A stretch of 64,000 bases of DNA from Pirellulales bacterium (GTDB lineage Bacteria; Planctomycetota; Planctomycetia; Pirellulales; JACPPG01). The stretch is taken from the NCBI GenBank assembly GCA_035546535.1, contig DASZWQ010000069.1:1-64000 (forward strand), read 5' to 3'. This document shows, one piece after another, positions 16,815 to 25,283 of the stretch (positions are counted from its first letter, which is position 1; each line of letters begins with the position of its first letter). The translations under genes were made by a program, and so were the position numbers. The notes under the pieces are model-generated. The model was not told the origin of the DNA. It made no database searches and worked only from the letters and a program-made list of their open reading frames with translations.

Positions 16815-17463
16815 CATCGAGTTCCAGATCCCAAGTCCGTCCCCCTGCATTACCACGCAAGCGCAATAGCTCTACGCGCAATCGCCGTCCTGCCGTCGCA
16901 ACCAAAGGCGTGACCAGAAAACGCGCCTCGGCCCAGGAAGGATCACCGCGGGCGGCGGCCGGTCGAATCAATAAGCCCAGGTTTCCTCCCGCCTCGGCCG
17001 CCAGCTGCAGACGACGTCCCAGTCGTGGCGGACACTTTTCTAAACGGCACCACACGGCGGCCACGCCCGGCGATCGCAACGATTGATCCAAAGCCCATTG
17101 CTCGTCGGCCGCGTTCTCGGGCCGGACCACGATCAGCCGTGCCAGATCGAGCCCGGCGCGCGCGGCGGCCGGAGGGTAAAAGCTTTTTGTGCGATCGATG
17201 ACCACGACCGGCCCGCCATCGCGACACGCCTCGCGCGCCGCCGACAGCGCCAGGCTGCCGGCGCCGCTACCGACCCCCGGCGACAACCACTCGACGAGTG
17301 CCCCCCGACTCAATCCACCCCGCGGCAGCGAGCGGTCCATCTCGGCACAGCCGGTCGAAACCGATGCCCCCGTCCCGCGCCGGGCCCGAGAGAACCGCTC
17401 CAGGCTCTCCTGCAACTGGGCCACAATCTGTCGGCGGGGGGGCGATAAGTTCTTGTCTTTCAT
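16741..17463 (-). CDS. imuA: ImuA-like RecA-related protein
   Basis: A 240-residue RecA/SulA-like protein, first gene of the mutagenesis operon imuA-imuB-dnaE2. It has the family opening QIVAQLQ, the TGCAEMDRSLPRGGL segment and the strand VVVIDRTKSFYPPAA. The place of the Walker A loop (SPGVGSGAGSLAL) lacks the lysine, so ATP hydrolysis is doubtful, as in other ImuA proteins. In well-studied bacteria the cassette is controlled by LexA and acts in translesion synthesis and induced mutagenesis. ATG 17463 is preferred because an earlier in-frame ATG (17493) would lie inside the predicted promoter/operator. Confidence 0.82.
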   Translation of the reverse strand: MKDKNLSPPRRQIVAQLQESLERFSRARRGTGASVSTGCAEMDRSLPRGGLSRGALVEWLSPGVGSGAGSLALSAAREACRDGGPVVVIDRTKSFYPPAAARAGLDLARLIVVRPENAADEQWALDQSLRSPGVAAVWCRLEKCPPRLGRRLQLAAEAGGNLGLLIRPAAARGDPSWAEARFLVTPLVATAGRRLRVELLRLRGNAGGRTWDLELDDETGIVRLAPAVAATAVVRHAARG

Positions 17464-17480
17464 CGCATTACTCGTGCTAG

Positions 17481-17512
17481 CGATACTGTACATTTGTATC
17501 GTATTTTGTCAA
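17481..17512 (-). promoter_or_regulatory. imuA promoter with embedded palindromic operator
   Basis: Reading the minus strand, TTGACA (17507-17512) and TACAGT (17485-17490) form -35 and -10 boxes with a 16-base spacer, about 20-25 bases before the imuA start. A perfect inverted repeat CGATAC-N9-GTATCG (17481-17501) overlaps the -10 box and most of the spacer, the position expected for a repressor site. Because imuA-imuB-dnaE2 cassettes are usually SOS genes, a LexA-type operator is the natural guess, but the motif matches neither the enterobacterial nor the Gram-positive LexA box. Confidence 0.5.
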
Positions 17513-17663
17513 GGTGAATTTCTCCTGAGGAGGCCCAAAAAGAAGCGCGCCGAAAGGGGATCGCGGCCAGCAAATCCGCCGGCAGAAAGCCGTTAGAATC
17601 GCCGAGCGGGCGCGCGGAAAAACGCTGCCTACAGGAGCGCAATCATGCCCTAAAGGCTCTGCA

Positions 17664-20600
17664 TCACTCGGGCAGCGCGAGTGGCGTCCATTCGATATCG
17701 CAGCGCGTGTGCAGCCGCGAAGCAAGCGCCGCGCAGTGCGGCTGCCCATCGACGAGCGAAGCCGCGACCTCCCACAGAGGCAAGCCGGCCACTTCGTAGC
17801 ACAAGGCCGGGTCATTGGCACTGTCGACGACCACCGACGGGGCATGGCCGGCAATCCTCGTTACCCCTTCGGCGAGTGCCGCGACATCTTCCGGCCGATT
17901 GGTCAGCACGAGAAGCCGGCGATTGCCGCCGCACATGGCCAGCTCTGGCATGGCCTCGGCCAGGCAGGATCGCAAGAGCTCGTCCTCCGAACCCGGCGAT
18001 TCATTCTCCTCAAGCGCTCCACGTGCCACGGTGGCTGAACGTACGGCCGACAACACCGCCGCGCGGGAACGTGTTCGTAACGCGGCTATGAGCTGCTCGC
18101 GAAAATCCTTGCCGCCGGCGAGCGCGGCGGACAATCCGCCCCGTGGAGCGATCAGTTCGCGCTCGAATTCCTCGTCCAACTGGGCGACGATTTCTGGCAG
18201 GCGCTGCTGGGCAATCTCTCGCAACGCCGCATCAACCGCCGCCGCCCCGGACGCGTGTGCCTCGCGACGCCTCGCATCATCATGCGCAAACAGTGTGGCC
18301 AGCCGCGACAATTCGCGGCGCGTCTCGGACAATTGCTCGGCGATCGTCGACAATTCCCAAGTCAACATCTGCGCGTATTTGACCGCCGAGGCGAATACCG
18401 TATCCATGAATTTCAGACTGGCGTAATGCAGCAGGCGCGACTGTTGCTCGGCCGGCGAGGCTTGGGCGCTGCCCCGCGCGGGCCACAGCCGCGATCGCGA
18501 CTTGCCACCGATCACCGCCCCGGCTGCCGAGCGCAACTCGTCGCCTGTCTTGGCGCGTACTTTTTGCGCCGTGTCTCGAAGCTCGCGCACGTGCCGCGAG
18601 ATTTCTTCCATCGCGCGGGCAGCTCCGGCCAGCCGCACGCGATGATTGTTCGTCAACTCGACGACCCACGCTCGCAGCGCCGCCCCGTGCTGCCGGCTTG
18701 TTTCGCGCATGTGCGTTTCGAGCGCGGTAACCAGTACGGTTGGGTCGGCTCCTGAAGCGGGAAGGCCCAGAACACGGTCGAGCGCCGCCAGTTGCGGATG
18801 CATTTCGTCATCGAAGCCGCCCGTCGCCGGCGATTTCAACGGGACTGCAGCTGCTTGAGTTGTTAATTCCTGCAGGAACGCGTCGACGTCGCCGCCAAGG
18901 CCTGAGGCGGCTGCTTGTTCGAGCTGTTCGGTGACATGATCGAGCGACAAGCCCAAAAGCGCGATGCGCTCACTTGTCAGCCGGTCGGTTTCGGCACTGG
19001 ATGAGGTACCGATCGCCGGGTGTGCGGAATGCCCGGACGCCGCAGCCTGCCTGTCACGGCCGTCCGGTGCAGTGCCGCACCACAGAGCAAGGAGCGCACC
19101 GCATGCGTCGTCGGCGGCTGTGGCCACGACTTCATCTCCCGCCCCCAGGCGGCAGACTCCAAAAGTGCGGAGCGCCGGTTCTGCCGCTCGCCCGTCGGCC
19201 GCAGGATCCGACGACTCGCGGCGCGCGGCGTCCAGCCATGAACCTGCCACGGCCGTGGAGCTGAGAAACAGATAATCGGCCACCGAGCGAGCAACGCCTG
19301 GCAGGTCGTGCTCTCCCAACTCGTCGCCGAGATTGACCAAGTACATGCCCGGCAGGCGCGCGTCGCTAGGGCTGCTCGGCGGCAGCCCTAGCGATGGTTC
19401 GCCAGGGTAGCCGTGCTCGCAAAAGTGCGCGAGCTCGCTAAGCACGCCAAAGGTGTTAGCCACGGCCAGCTCGTGGGCCGACGCATTGCGTCTCGACCAG
19501 TGCAATAGCAGCACGCTCAGGCAATCGTCCGGCAGGCCACGATCGCGCAGCAGTCGGCGGAGCAGGTAAGCGACGTCGAGCGCCATGCCACCGCCGGTGC
19601 CGCCGCAGATCGACGCGACGAGCATGAGGCGCGGAGCGTTGTTGCCGGCAGGCAAGCCAGTCTGCCCGGCGCTAGCCTCGATCGCTGCCGCCGCAGTGAT
19701 GGCGTCGAGTGCCGCAGTCAACTGCTCGACCAGTGGCTCGGCATGGTCCACCATGGCGAGCCGGCCCAGCGGCCGTAACCCTTCGGTCTCGAGCGAACGG
19801 GGAATGTTGTACAGCCAGCGGCGGCTCATCCACGCTAAAAACTTGGTCGAGCCGTGCCGATAATCTTCCGGCTTGCGCAGCGGCATCGCCAGAAACTCGC
19901 CGACACTTCGTGTCCGCTCGGGCGCGGCATCGGCGGCGACGTCGCTCGGATCGGTATCGAAGGCCAGCATTTTCAATGCCGGCAGCTTTTGCAAATCACC
20001 GAAGCGATCCGCCAACCGGCGTTCGAGTTGATTCACGACGAGCCGCGCGGTCCCTCCCACTCCCACCATCAAGAGCGGCCGAAAGGCAGCCTCGAGCGAC
20101 GCATTAAGCGGAGGCAAGTCGTGGACGACCGGCTTGGCCCGTGGACGGCGATGCGGCGCGGCGACGCCGGACTCTTTGGCGGGAGCCGGCGCCAGCGGCT
20201 TTTCCAACGACTTCGCGGCGTGGCCATTCAAGGCCGTGGCGGCCCCGGAGTCGATCAATTCTTCCGGGACGCCTTTGTCCGAGGCGCTGACGCAGGTCGC
20301 CGAAGTTACCTCCTCGGAGGAAGGTATTTCTTGGCGCGCCGTTCCACCGTCGAGCATTTGCGTCGAGGTCTCGGGCAACGGGCCCACTGGGGCGGCCGGG
20401 CGCGCTTGATGGGTGTCGCCGATGGCCAGCGGCGTCGTCTCGCCGCCGACGGTTCCGGCCGGCTTGGCTTCGGCAGGAGATCGGCCCGCCGTTGTCAATG
20501 CGTCGACCATGGCCCGGGCCGTGCCGAAGCGCGCGGCCGGGTCTTTGGAAAGGGCGCGATCGATAATGGGCTTGTCGTCGGGCGGCAGCGCGGTCAGACG

Positions 20601-21287
20601 CGGTCGGCTTTGCAGATGCTGCGCTGCCAGTTGGGCCGTGGTCTTGCCCGGGAACGGCAGCGTGTCGGTGAGCATCTCCTGGTAGACGATCGCCAGGCTG
20701 TATTGATCGCTGCACTGGCTGGGGCGATCGTCGAACACCTCAGGCGAAGCGTAAATCGGCGTCAGGCCACCCATCATCGAAGCCCGGGTATCGTCGATGT
20801 CTTTGACGAGCCCGAAATCCGCGACCTTGACGTGACCCGCAACCAGCAGCAGATTCTCGGGCTTAACGTCGAGATGCTGCAGCGAATACTTGTCGCGCAT
20901 GTAGTCGAGCGCATCGGCGGCGTCGCGCAAATAGCCCAGTAACTCGTCGCGGGGAATGCCGACCATGCCGGCGGCCTTGCACTGGTCGTGCCGGTCCTTG
21001 AGGCTCATGTCGGCCAGCTCGGTAACGATGACCAACTGGCCGTCGACGACTTCGATGCGTTCGAGCGAGAGCAGGAAGGGATGCCGCACGAGCTTGACGC
21101 GCGACAGGGCTTTCAGCTCGCGCCGCGCGCGTTCGTCGTCGAGATATCCATAGACGAACTTGATGGCCTTGGTGAGGCCGCCGGGCGCCGTGGCCTTCCA
21201 CACTTCGCCGTAGCCGCCGGCGCCGATACGTTCGGTTACTTCGTAGCCGAGTATCGGTTCGCGGGTGCGAGTCGCTGACGTTGCCAC
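17664..21287 (-). CDS. Ser/Thr protein kinase fused to tubulin-like (FtsZ-superfamily) domain
   Basis: A 1207-residue fusion. Residues ~14-265 are a eukaryotic-type kinase: GAGGYGEVW P-loop, AIKFVYGY with the ATP-binding Lys, LQHLDVKPENLLL catalytic loop (HLD in place of HRD), ADFGLVK and YASPE. A ~130-residue low-complexity linker follows. From ~405 the protein is tubulin-like: VGVGGTARLVV opens a Rossmann-type fold and ICGGTGGGMALD (~563) matches the GGGTGTG signature of FtsZ/tubulin; the remainder is long and helical. GTG 21287 starts 3 bases after the FHA-EAL gene's stop, with AGGTGA overlapping that stop, so the two are cotranscribed. I infer GTP-dependent assembly regulated by phosphorylation; no membrane segment is seen. 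Confidence 0.85.
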   Translation of the reverse strand: MATSATRTREPILGYEVTERIGAGGYGEVWKATAPGGLTKAIKFVYGYLDDERARRELKALSRVKLVRHPFLLSLERIEVVDGQLVIVTELADMSLKDRHDQCKAAGMVGIPRDELLGYLRDAADALDYMRDKYSLQHLDVKPENLLLVAGHVKVADFGLVKDIDDTRASMMGGLTPIYASPEVFDDRPSQCSDQYSLAIVYQEMLTDTLPFPGKTTAQLAAQHLQSRPRLTALPPDDKPIIDRALSKDPAARFGTARAMVDALTTAGRSPAEAKPAGTVGGETTPLAIGDTHQARPAAPVGPLPETSTQMLDGGTARQEIPSSEEVTSATCVSASDKGVPEELIDSGAATALNGHAAKSLEKPLAPAPAKESGVAAPHRRPRAKPVVHDLPPLNASLEAAFRPLLMVGVGGTARLVVNQLERRLADRFGDLQKLPALKMLAFDTDPSDVAADAAPERTRSVGEFLAMPLRKPEDYRHGSTKFLAWMSRRWLYNIPRSLETEGLRPLGRLAMVDHAEPLVEQLTAALDAITAAAAIEASAGQTGLPAGNNAPRLMLVASICGGTGGGMALDVAYLLRRLLRDRGLPDDCLSVLLLHWSRRNASAHELAVANTFGVLSELAHFCEHGYPGEPSLGLPPSSPSDARLPGMYLVNLGDELGEHDLPGVARSVADYLFLSSTAVAGSWLDAARRESSDPAADGRAAEPALRTFGVCRLGAGDEVVATAADDACGALLALWCGTAPDGRDRQAAASGHSAHPAIGTSSSAETDRLTSERIALLGLSLDHVTEQLEQAAASGLGGDVDAFLQELTTQAAAVPLKSPATGGFDDEMHPQLAALDRVLGLPASGADPTVLVTALETHMRETSRQHGAALRAWVVELTNNHRVRLAGAARAMEEISRHVRELRDTAQKVRAKTGDELRSAAGAVIGGKSRSRLWPARGSAQASPAEQQSRLLHYASLKFMDTVFASAVKYAQMLTWELSTIAEQLSETRRELSRLATLFAHDDARRREAHASGAAAVDAALREIAQQRLPEIVAQLDEEFERELIAPRGGLSAALAGGKDFREQLIAALRTRSRAAVLSAVRSATVARGALEENESPGSEDELLRSCLAEAMPELAMCGGNRRLLVLTNRPEDVAALAEGVTRIAGHAPSVVVDSANDPALCYEVAGLPLWEVAASLVDGQPHCAALASRLHTRCDIEWTPLALPE

Positions 21288-21290
21288 GGT

Positions 21291-22454
21291 TCACCTGCGT
21301 AACGACGCTTCCAAGGTGTGCTCGACAGAACGATCTGCCACGCTCGCGGCCTGGCCGGGTTTGCCGAACAGGTTACCTTCGCCGTACGCGATGCCCAGAT
21401 CGTGGCAGGTGCGCGATTCTTCCTCGGTCTGCAAGCCGGTGGCGATGGCCATGCTGCCCAGGTCGTGGCACGCACGTACGATCGATTGAATTTGCCGCTG
21501 CCGTTCGGGTTGGCGATGAATGCCGGTTGTCAACGACGAAGCGAGCACGAGGAAATCGGGGGGCACGCTTTTCTTTTCCGAGACTTGCGCGTGCGTCCCT
21601 GCGAAGCCCTGGTACGCCGTGCGGATGCCTAGTTCGCGCAGCCCCAGCCGTAACGTCTGAAAATAAGGGATGTCGCAGACCACGGTCTCGGGGATCGAAA
21701 TGACCAGACGGTGACCTGCGGGCAGGAGCCTGGTGAGCAAGGTTAACGAGTCGAATAAGGCATCGCTGCCAATTTCGGCCGCTTCTACCGGCAAGAACAG
21801 GTTGTCGCCCAGGCCGTGCCGGGTCGATTCTTCGACGGCGATCAGCCGCGCCAGTTGGTACAAATGTCCGGCCACGCGCGGCGCCGAGGCCAGCACCAAT
21901 TGTTCACAGGGGATCGCCGGCTGCTCGGTGGAAGAACGGAGCGCCTCATGGCCGAAGATGCGATGCGATCCCAGATCAATCACTGGCCGGAAATGAACAT
22001 CGACGCTTCGTTGCGTCAGTGACTGCTGCAAGCGGCGGATCGCGCGAACCAGGTCGCGGCCTTGGGCCGCGTCGCTGGTCGTGTTACCAACCTCGGCCAC
22101 TTCCGTGGCCATGGAATACGACCGGCCGGAGCGCTCGGCGTAAAAGGTGAATTCGACGCCGGCGATGACCAGGATGTCTCCGTCGGCGAGTTCGGCGTCT
22201 TGAATCCTTTGGCCGTTCAGCAGCGTGCCATTGGTGCTGTGCAGGTCGCGAACGCGATACGTTTTTCCTTCGCGCAGGATGACGGCGTGCTCGCGCGAAA
22301 CGCGGCTGTCGTCAATTTGCAAATCGGCTGATTCGACACGCCCGATCGAGAAGGGGAAGGAGTGCAGGGGATGCTGCAGCGCATCGGCCCCCTCGCGTAG
22401 CCGTTCCAGCCAGGGGACTCCGACGACGCGCTTTTCCATTAATTGCGTTTGCAT
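21291..22454 (-). CDS. FHA domain protein with degenerate EAL domain
   Basis: A 387-residue protein. Residues ~20-105 are an FHA domain (FSIGRVESADLQIDDSRVSREHA, then DLHSTNGTLLNGQRI), which binds phosphothreonine. Residues ~130-375 are an EAL-type phosphodiesterase fold with GHEALRS at the start and YGEGNLFGKP at the end. Nearly all catalytic positions are changed: NVS is PVE, EITE is SIPE, DDFG is QGFA, the KxD is VLA, and AEGVET is ATGLQT. It is therefore very unlikely to hydrolyse c-di-GMP. It is directly upstream of, and coupled to, the kinase-tubulin gene, so its FHA may bind a target of that kinase. ATG 22454 has no clear ribosome site; a second ATG lies at 22439. Confidence 0.85.
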   Translation of the reverse strand: MQTQLMEKRVVGVPWLERLREGADALQHPLHSFPFSIGRVESADLQIDDSRVSREHAVILREGKTYRVRDLHSTNGTLLNGQRIQDAELADGDILVIAGVEFTFYAERSGRSYSMATEVAEVGNTTSDAAQGRDLVRAIRRLQQSLTQRSVDVHFRPVIDLGSHRIFGHEALRSSTEQPAIPCEQLVLASAPRVAGHLYQLARLIAVEESTRHGLGDNLFLPVEAAEIGSDALFDSLTLLTRLLPAGHRLVISIPETVVCDIPYFQTLRLGLRELGIRTAYQGFAGTHAQVSEKKSVPPDFLVLASSLTTGIHRQPERQRQIQSIVRACHDLGSMAIATGLQTEEESRTCHDLGIAYGEGNLFGKPGQAASVADRSVEHTLEASLRR

Positions 22455-22961
22455 GTTCGGTGCGTCCGAATGCCGAGTTCGCTCTGTCGTGTCTTGGTTT
22501 GAAGTGCTTAATGAAATCCGCTGGCGCGCGCCACGCAGGCTGCGCGAAGCGTCATGGTCGGGAAGCTCTATGCTGAAAAGCCGCGATATGTCGAAAGGGA
22601 ACCCGCAGACTTGCCTTTCAACTCTAGCATTAAGGGCTCGTGCAAGCGTCCGCGCGGCGACGCACTTTTTGCAGATTCCGGACGTTTCACCAGACTGCCC
22701 GTCTGTCGGGTGAAGGCGGGTAGAACGACGCGTATGCCTACGTGGCGCTATCATGCTGAAGCAATTGTGCGTTTCGCGCGTGGCCCAGGCCGCTACGGCC
22801 GCTGCCATCGTTGCGGCCGTACCCAAGTCGCGCCGCGCGCCAAATCGATCAGGGGCCGCGATCCGCCTTTACCGGCCGGCACGAGATAGAGTTGCGATAC
22901 CCGAGACTCTTTCTAGGAATTGCTAGCCGTCACTGCCGGTGCACGGCCAGCACCCACATCC
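22455..22961. other. Divergent intergenic region of the signalling locus
   Basis: About 500 bases separate the FHA-EAL gene from the divergent receiver-GGDEF-CBS gene. Open frames here are short, cysteine/arginine-rich and lack ribosome sites, so I see no gene. The two promoters should lie here, but I could not identify boxes with confidence. Confidence 0.5.
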
Positions 22962-24386
22962 ATGACATGGCCAGCCATGACACCGAAACCACTGAAGGTC
23001 CTGCTCGTCGCACCCGACAAATCGTTGCTCGGATCGCTGTCAAAACTATTCGATTTGTTGGGGCTTTCGGCGCTCCAGGTGACCGACCCCCGCCAGGCCG
23101 CGGCGGCCGCGGCGAGTGAACGACCAGATATTCTGATTCTTGATGCCGATCTATTGGATCAAGGTGGTCGCGAGCTTTGTCGTGCCGTGTGCGGCGGTGG
23201 GCTGCGCAGCCACGTGTTTACGCTGCTCTTGGTGCCCGACGGCGCGCCTTTGGAAGATATGATCGAGGCGCTAAAGCTCGGCGTTGACGATTTTCTGGCC
23301 AAGCCGGTGGTCTTCGGCGAATTGTTGTCACGGCTGCGGGCTGCCGCGCGGGGGTTGGAGTACGAGCGCCGTGTGCAGGTTTATTTCGGCACCGACGCGC
23401 TCTTGGGGCTGCCGAACGAAAACGCTTTCCGTCACGCGCTGTCGGCCGCGCTCGCCAGGCCCGATCGGGGCGGGCCGGTCGCGTGCGTGGCCTTCGACTT
23501 GGATTTTTTCAATCGCCTGAATTACACGTACGGGCATCCGCAGGCTGACGAGGCGTTGCGTGGCGTCGCGCGGCTGCTGACGAAAACGTGCCGGCCAAAC
23601 GAACTGGCTGCCGCGCGCGGCGATGATCAGTTTTGCGTGCTGCTGCCGAATCGGAATGAAGCGGACGCCGGACATTGGGCGGAGCAGTTTCGCGCGGCGC
23701 TCGAAGAAACGCAATTTTCGCTCGGCACGGCCGTGGAAACGATCACGGCCAGCTTCGGCGTTGCAACGGGCGAACCGGGCGACTGCCAGGCGGATACTCT
23801 ACTGGCCAGCGCGACCGAGGCGCTTGGTGCCGCCAAGCGCGCCGGGCGGAACTGCGTCGTACTGCGCAGCTCCCTGGATGATGAGGCGAACGCCTGGACC
23901 AACCTCGGGGCACCGGGCAAGTTGTTCGATCGCACCGTGGCGCGCGACGTCATGGTTCCCCTGTCGATCACGCTGAAGCCACACGATTCGCTCGAGCACG
24001 CGGCAGCAATCTTCGAGCGGACGGCACAACCGGCGCTGCCGGTCGTCGACGACGAGGGAAACCTGGCCGGCCTGCTGTTTGTCGAGGAACTGCAGTCGCG
24101 AAACAGCGACGGTCACCACACGAAGCAACTCGTACGAAACGTAATGGATGCCGATCCCGTCCGTTTCGCCGAGCAGACCACCTTTGCCGAGCTGGTCAGC
24201 TTCTTCAGCCAGGACGCCCGCGGGCTGGCGCTTATTACGGACGGAACCCGGCCGATCGGAGTCGTTACGCGCAACGAACTGGCGTCACTCTCCGAACCAT
24301 TGACGGTCGCGAGTTTTGCCACGAGTGACGACAATGCGTCGACGAGCGATTACTTGATCGTGCCGTCGACGTCGGATGGCTCGTAA
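22962..24386 (+). CDS. Receiver-like + degenerate GGDEF + CBS pair protein
   Basis: A 474-residue three-domain protein. Residues ~6-120 resemble a response-regulator receiver (LKVLLVAPDKSLL, ILILDADLLDQGG with the phospho-acceptor Asp, and FLAKPVVFGEL with the conserved Lys). Residues ~125-290 are a GGDEF domain (DALLGLPNENAFR, FDLDFFNRLNYTYGH), but the signature is GDDQF instead of GG(D/E)EF at ~residue 220, so cyclase activity is doubtful. Residues ~305-455 hold two CBS motifs (ARDVMVPLSITLKPHDSLEHA and NVMDADPVRF) that commonly bind adenosyl nucleotides. It is divergent from the FHA-EAL/kinase pair. The start could be 22962 or 22977; neither has a clear ribosome site. Confidence 0.82.
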   Translation: MTWPAMTPKPLKVLLVAPDKSLLGSLSKLFDLLGLSALQVTDPRQAAAAAASERPDILILDADLLDQGGRELCRAVCGGGLRSHVFTLLLVPDGAPLEDMIEALKLGVDDFLAKPVVFGELLSRLRAAARGLEYERRVQVYFGTDALLGLPNENAFRHALSAALARPDRGGPVACVAFDLDFFNRLNYTYGHPQADEALRGVARLLTKTCRPNELAAARGDDQFCVLLPNRNEADAGHWAEQFRAALEETQFSLGTAVETITASFGVATGEPGDCQADTLLASATEALGAAKRAGRNCVVLRSSLDDEANAWTNLGAPGKLFDRTVARDVMVPLSITLKPHDSLEHAAAIFERTAQPALPVVDDEGNLAGLLFVEELQSRNSDGHHTKQLVRNVMDADPVRFAEQTTFAELVSFFSQDARGLALITDGTRPIGVVTRNELASLSEPLTVASFATSDDNASTSDYLIVPSTSDGS

Positions 24387-24397
24387 TCACCAGGTAG

Positions 24398-24446
24398 AAA
24401 AAACGCGGCCGCCGGCTGCCACGCGTCGTGGTCGGCCGGCGGCCAT
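24398..24446 (-). terminator. Intrinsic terminator of the Nif11 peptide gene
   Basis: Perfect 10-base arms GGCCGCCGGC (24407-24416) and GCCGGCGGCC (24435-24444) form a hairpin. Read on the minus strand it is followed by six T (24398-24403). It lies ~35 bases past the Nif11 stop. Confidence 0.75.
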
Positions 24447-24480
24447 CGCGCTTCTGGGTCGCGTTGATCGATCGAAGCGA

Positions 24481-24744
24481 CTAGCAGCTGCCGCAGGCGA
24501 CCTGGATCAGCTCGAGGTCCGAAATCTGGCTGTTGCCCTTGCGCGAGCAGACCATCGTGGCGTACTCTTCGTACTGCTTGGCGTTGAACTTGAAGTTGAG
24601 CTTGTTGGCAATGCGCACGATCTCTTGAAGCGCTTGCTTCTTGTCCTGGTTCTTGAGCATCTCGATCTGGCTGCGGATCTGACCGTCCTCACGAACCTTC
24701 TTCAGGAACGCCTCGACCGGATTCATCTTGGTGACGGTGGTCAT
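24481..24744 (-). CDS. Nif11-like leader peptide (orphan RiPP-precursor type)
   Basis: An 87-residue peptide. Residues 7-65 match the Nif11 leader domain: MNPVEAFLKKVREDGQIR, then a short helix and ANKLNFKFNAKQYEEY. Nif11 domains are leader peptides of ribosomal natural products and usually end in a Gly-Gly-like cleavage motif. Here the end is SDLELIQVACGSC, in which the usual ELxxVAGG has become VACGSC, leaving no core beyond a few residues but with two Cys. AAGGAGA precedes the ATG. An inverted repeat GTGGAT-N6-ATCCAC (24808-24825) lies upstream and a good terminator downstream, so it is a stand-alone transcription unit. No modifying enzyme, peptidase transporter or radical SAM protein is nearby. 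Confidence 0.85.
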   Translation of the reverse strand: MTTVTKMNPVEAFLKKVREDGQIRSQIEMLKNQDKKQALQEIVRIANKLNFKFNAKQYEEYATMVCSRKGNSQISDLELIQVACGSC

Positions 24745-25283
24745 CGATCAGTCTCCTTGCGAATGAGGAGCGCGTGGTGGGATATCGTTTGCGCTCCGGA
24801 TGGCTTCGTGGATAAACGCATCCACGTCACCAAAACGCTAGGTCGCCGTCAAACCGGAGCGCGGGTAGGAATGTGCCGAAGATGACGCGCACAACCGGCC
24901 ACGGCGGCCCGCGCCGTAAGGGACTTAGCGAACGTTGCGCCCGCTGCCGTTCAAGAACGCAATCCCCCTGCGGCCGGGCATGACGGATCGACGCGAAAAA
25001 GGGACCCTGCCGACGAAGCGGCTACCCTCGTCCCCGCCTGGCAGCACAGCGAATTCCAGCCTGCGGAGGGGCAGTTTTCAATCAAGTCATTGCAGAACGC
25101 AAGTTCCGCACGTCGGGTCGAATCGCGCGCCGGCCCGCTGCCGCTTAACGTCCGCGACGCCTCGCGCCCCGTCGAACGGAATGATTCGCGTCGTCGGCAC
25201 GGGCACCACGACCGACGGCACGATGAGCCGTGTTAACGCGCAGAACTGCCAGGATTTTACCGCGTGCGGTCTGGACAGGAAGG
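24745..25283. other. Intergenic region upstream of the Nif11 gene
   Basis: About 540 bases with no convincing gene. It should contain the Nif11 promoter; the inverted repeat GTGGAT/ATCCAC at 24808-24825 is a possible operator. A minus-strand open frame (25087-25365) ends in TCGTCVLQ-like residues but begins inside the neighbouring hairpin repeat and lacks a ribosome site. Confidence 0.4.
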
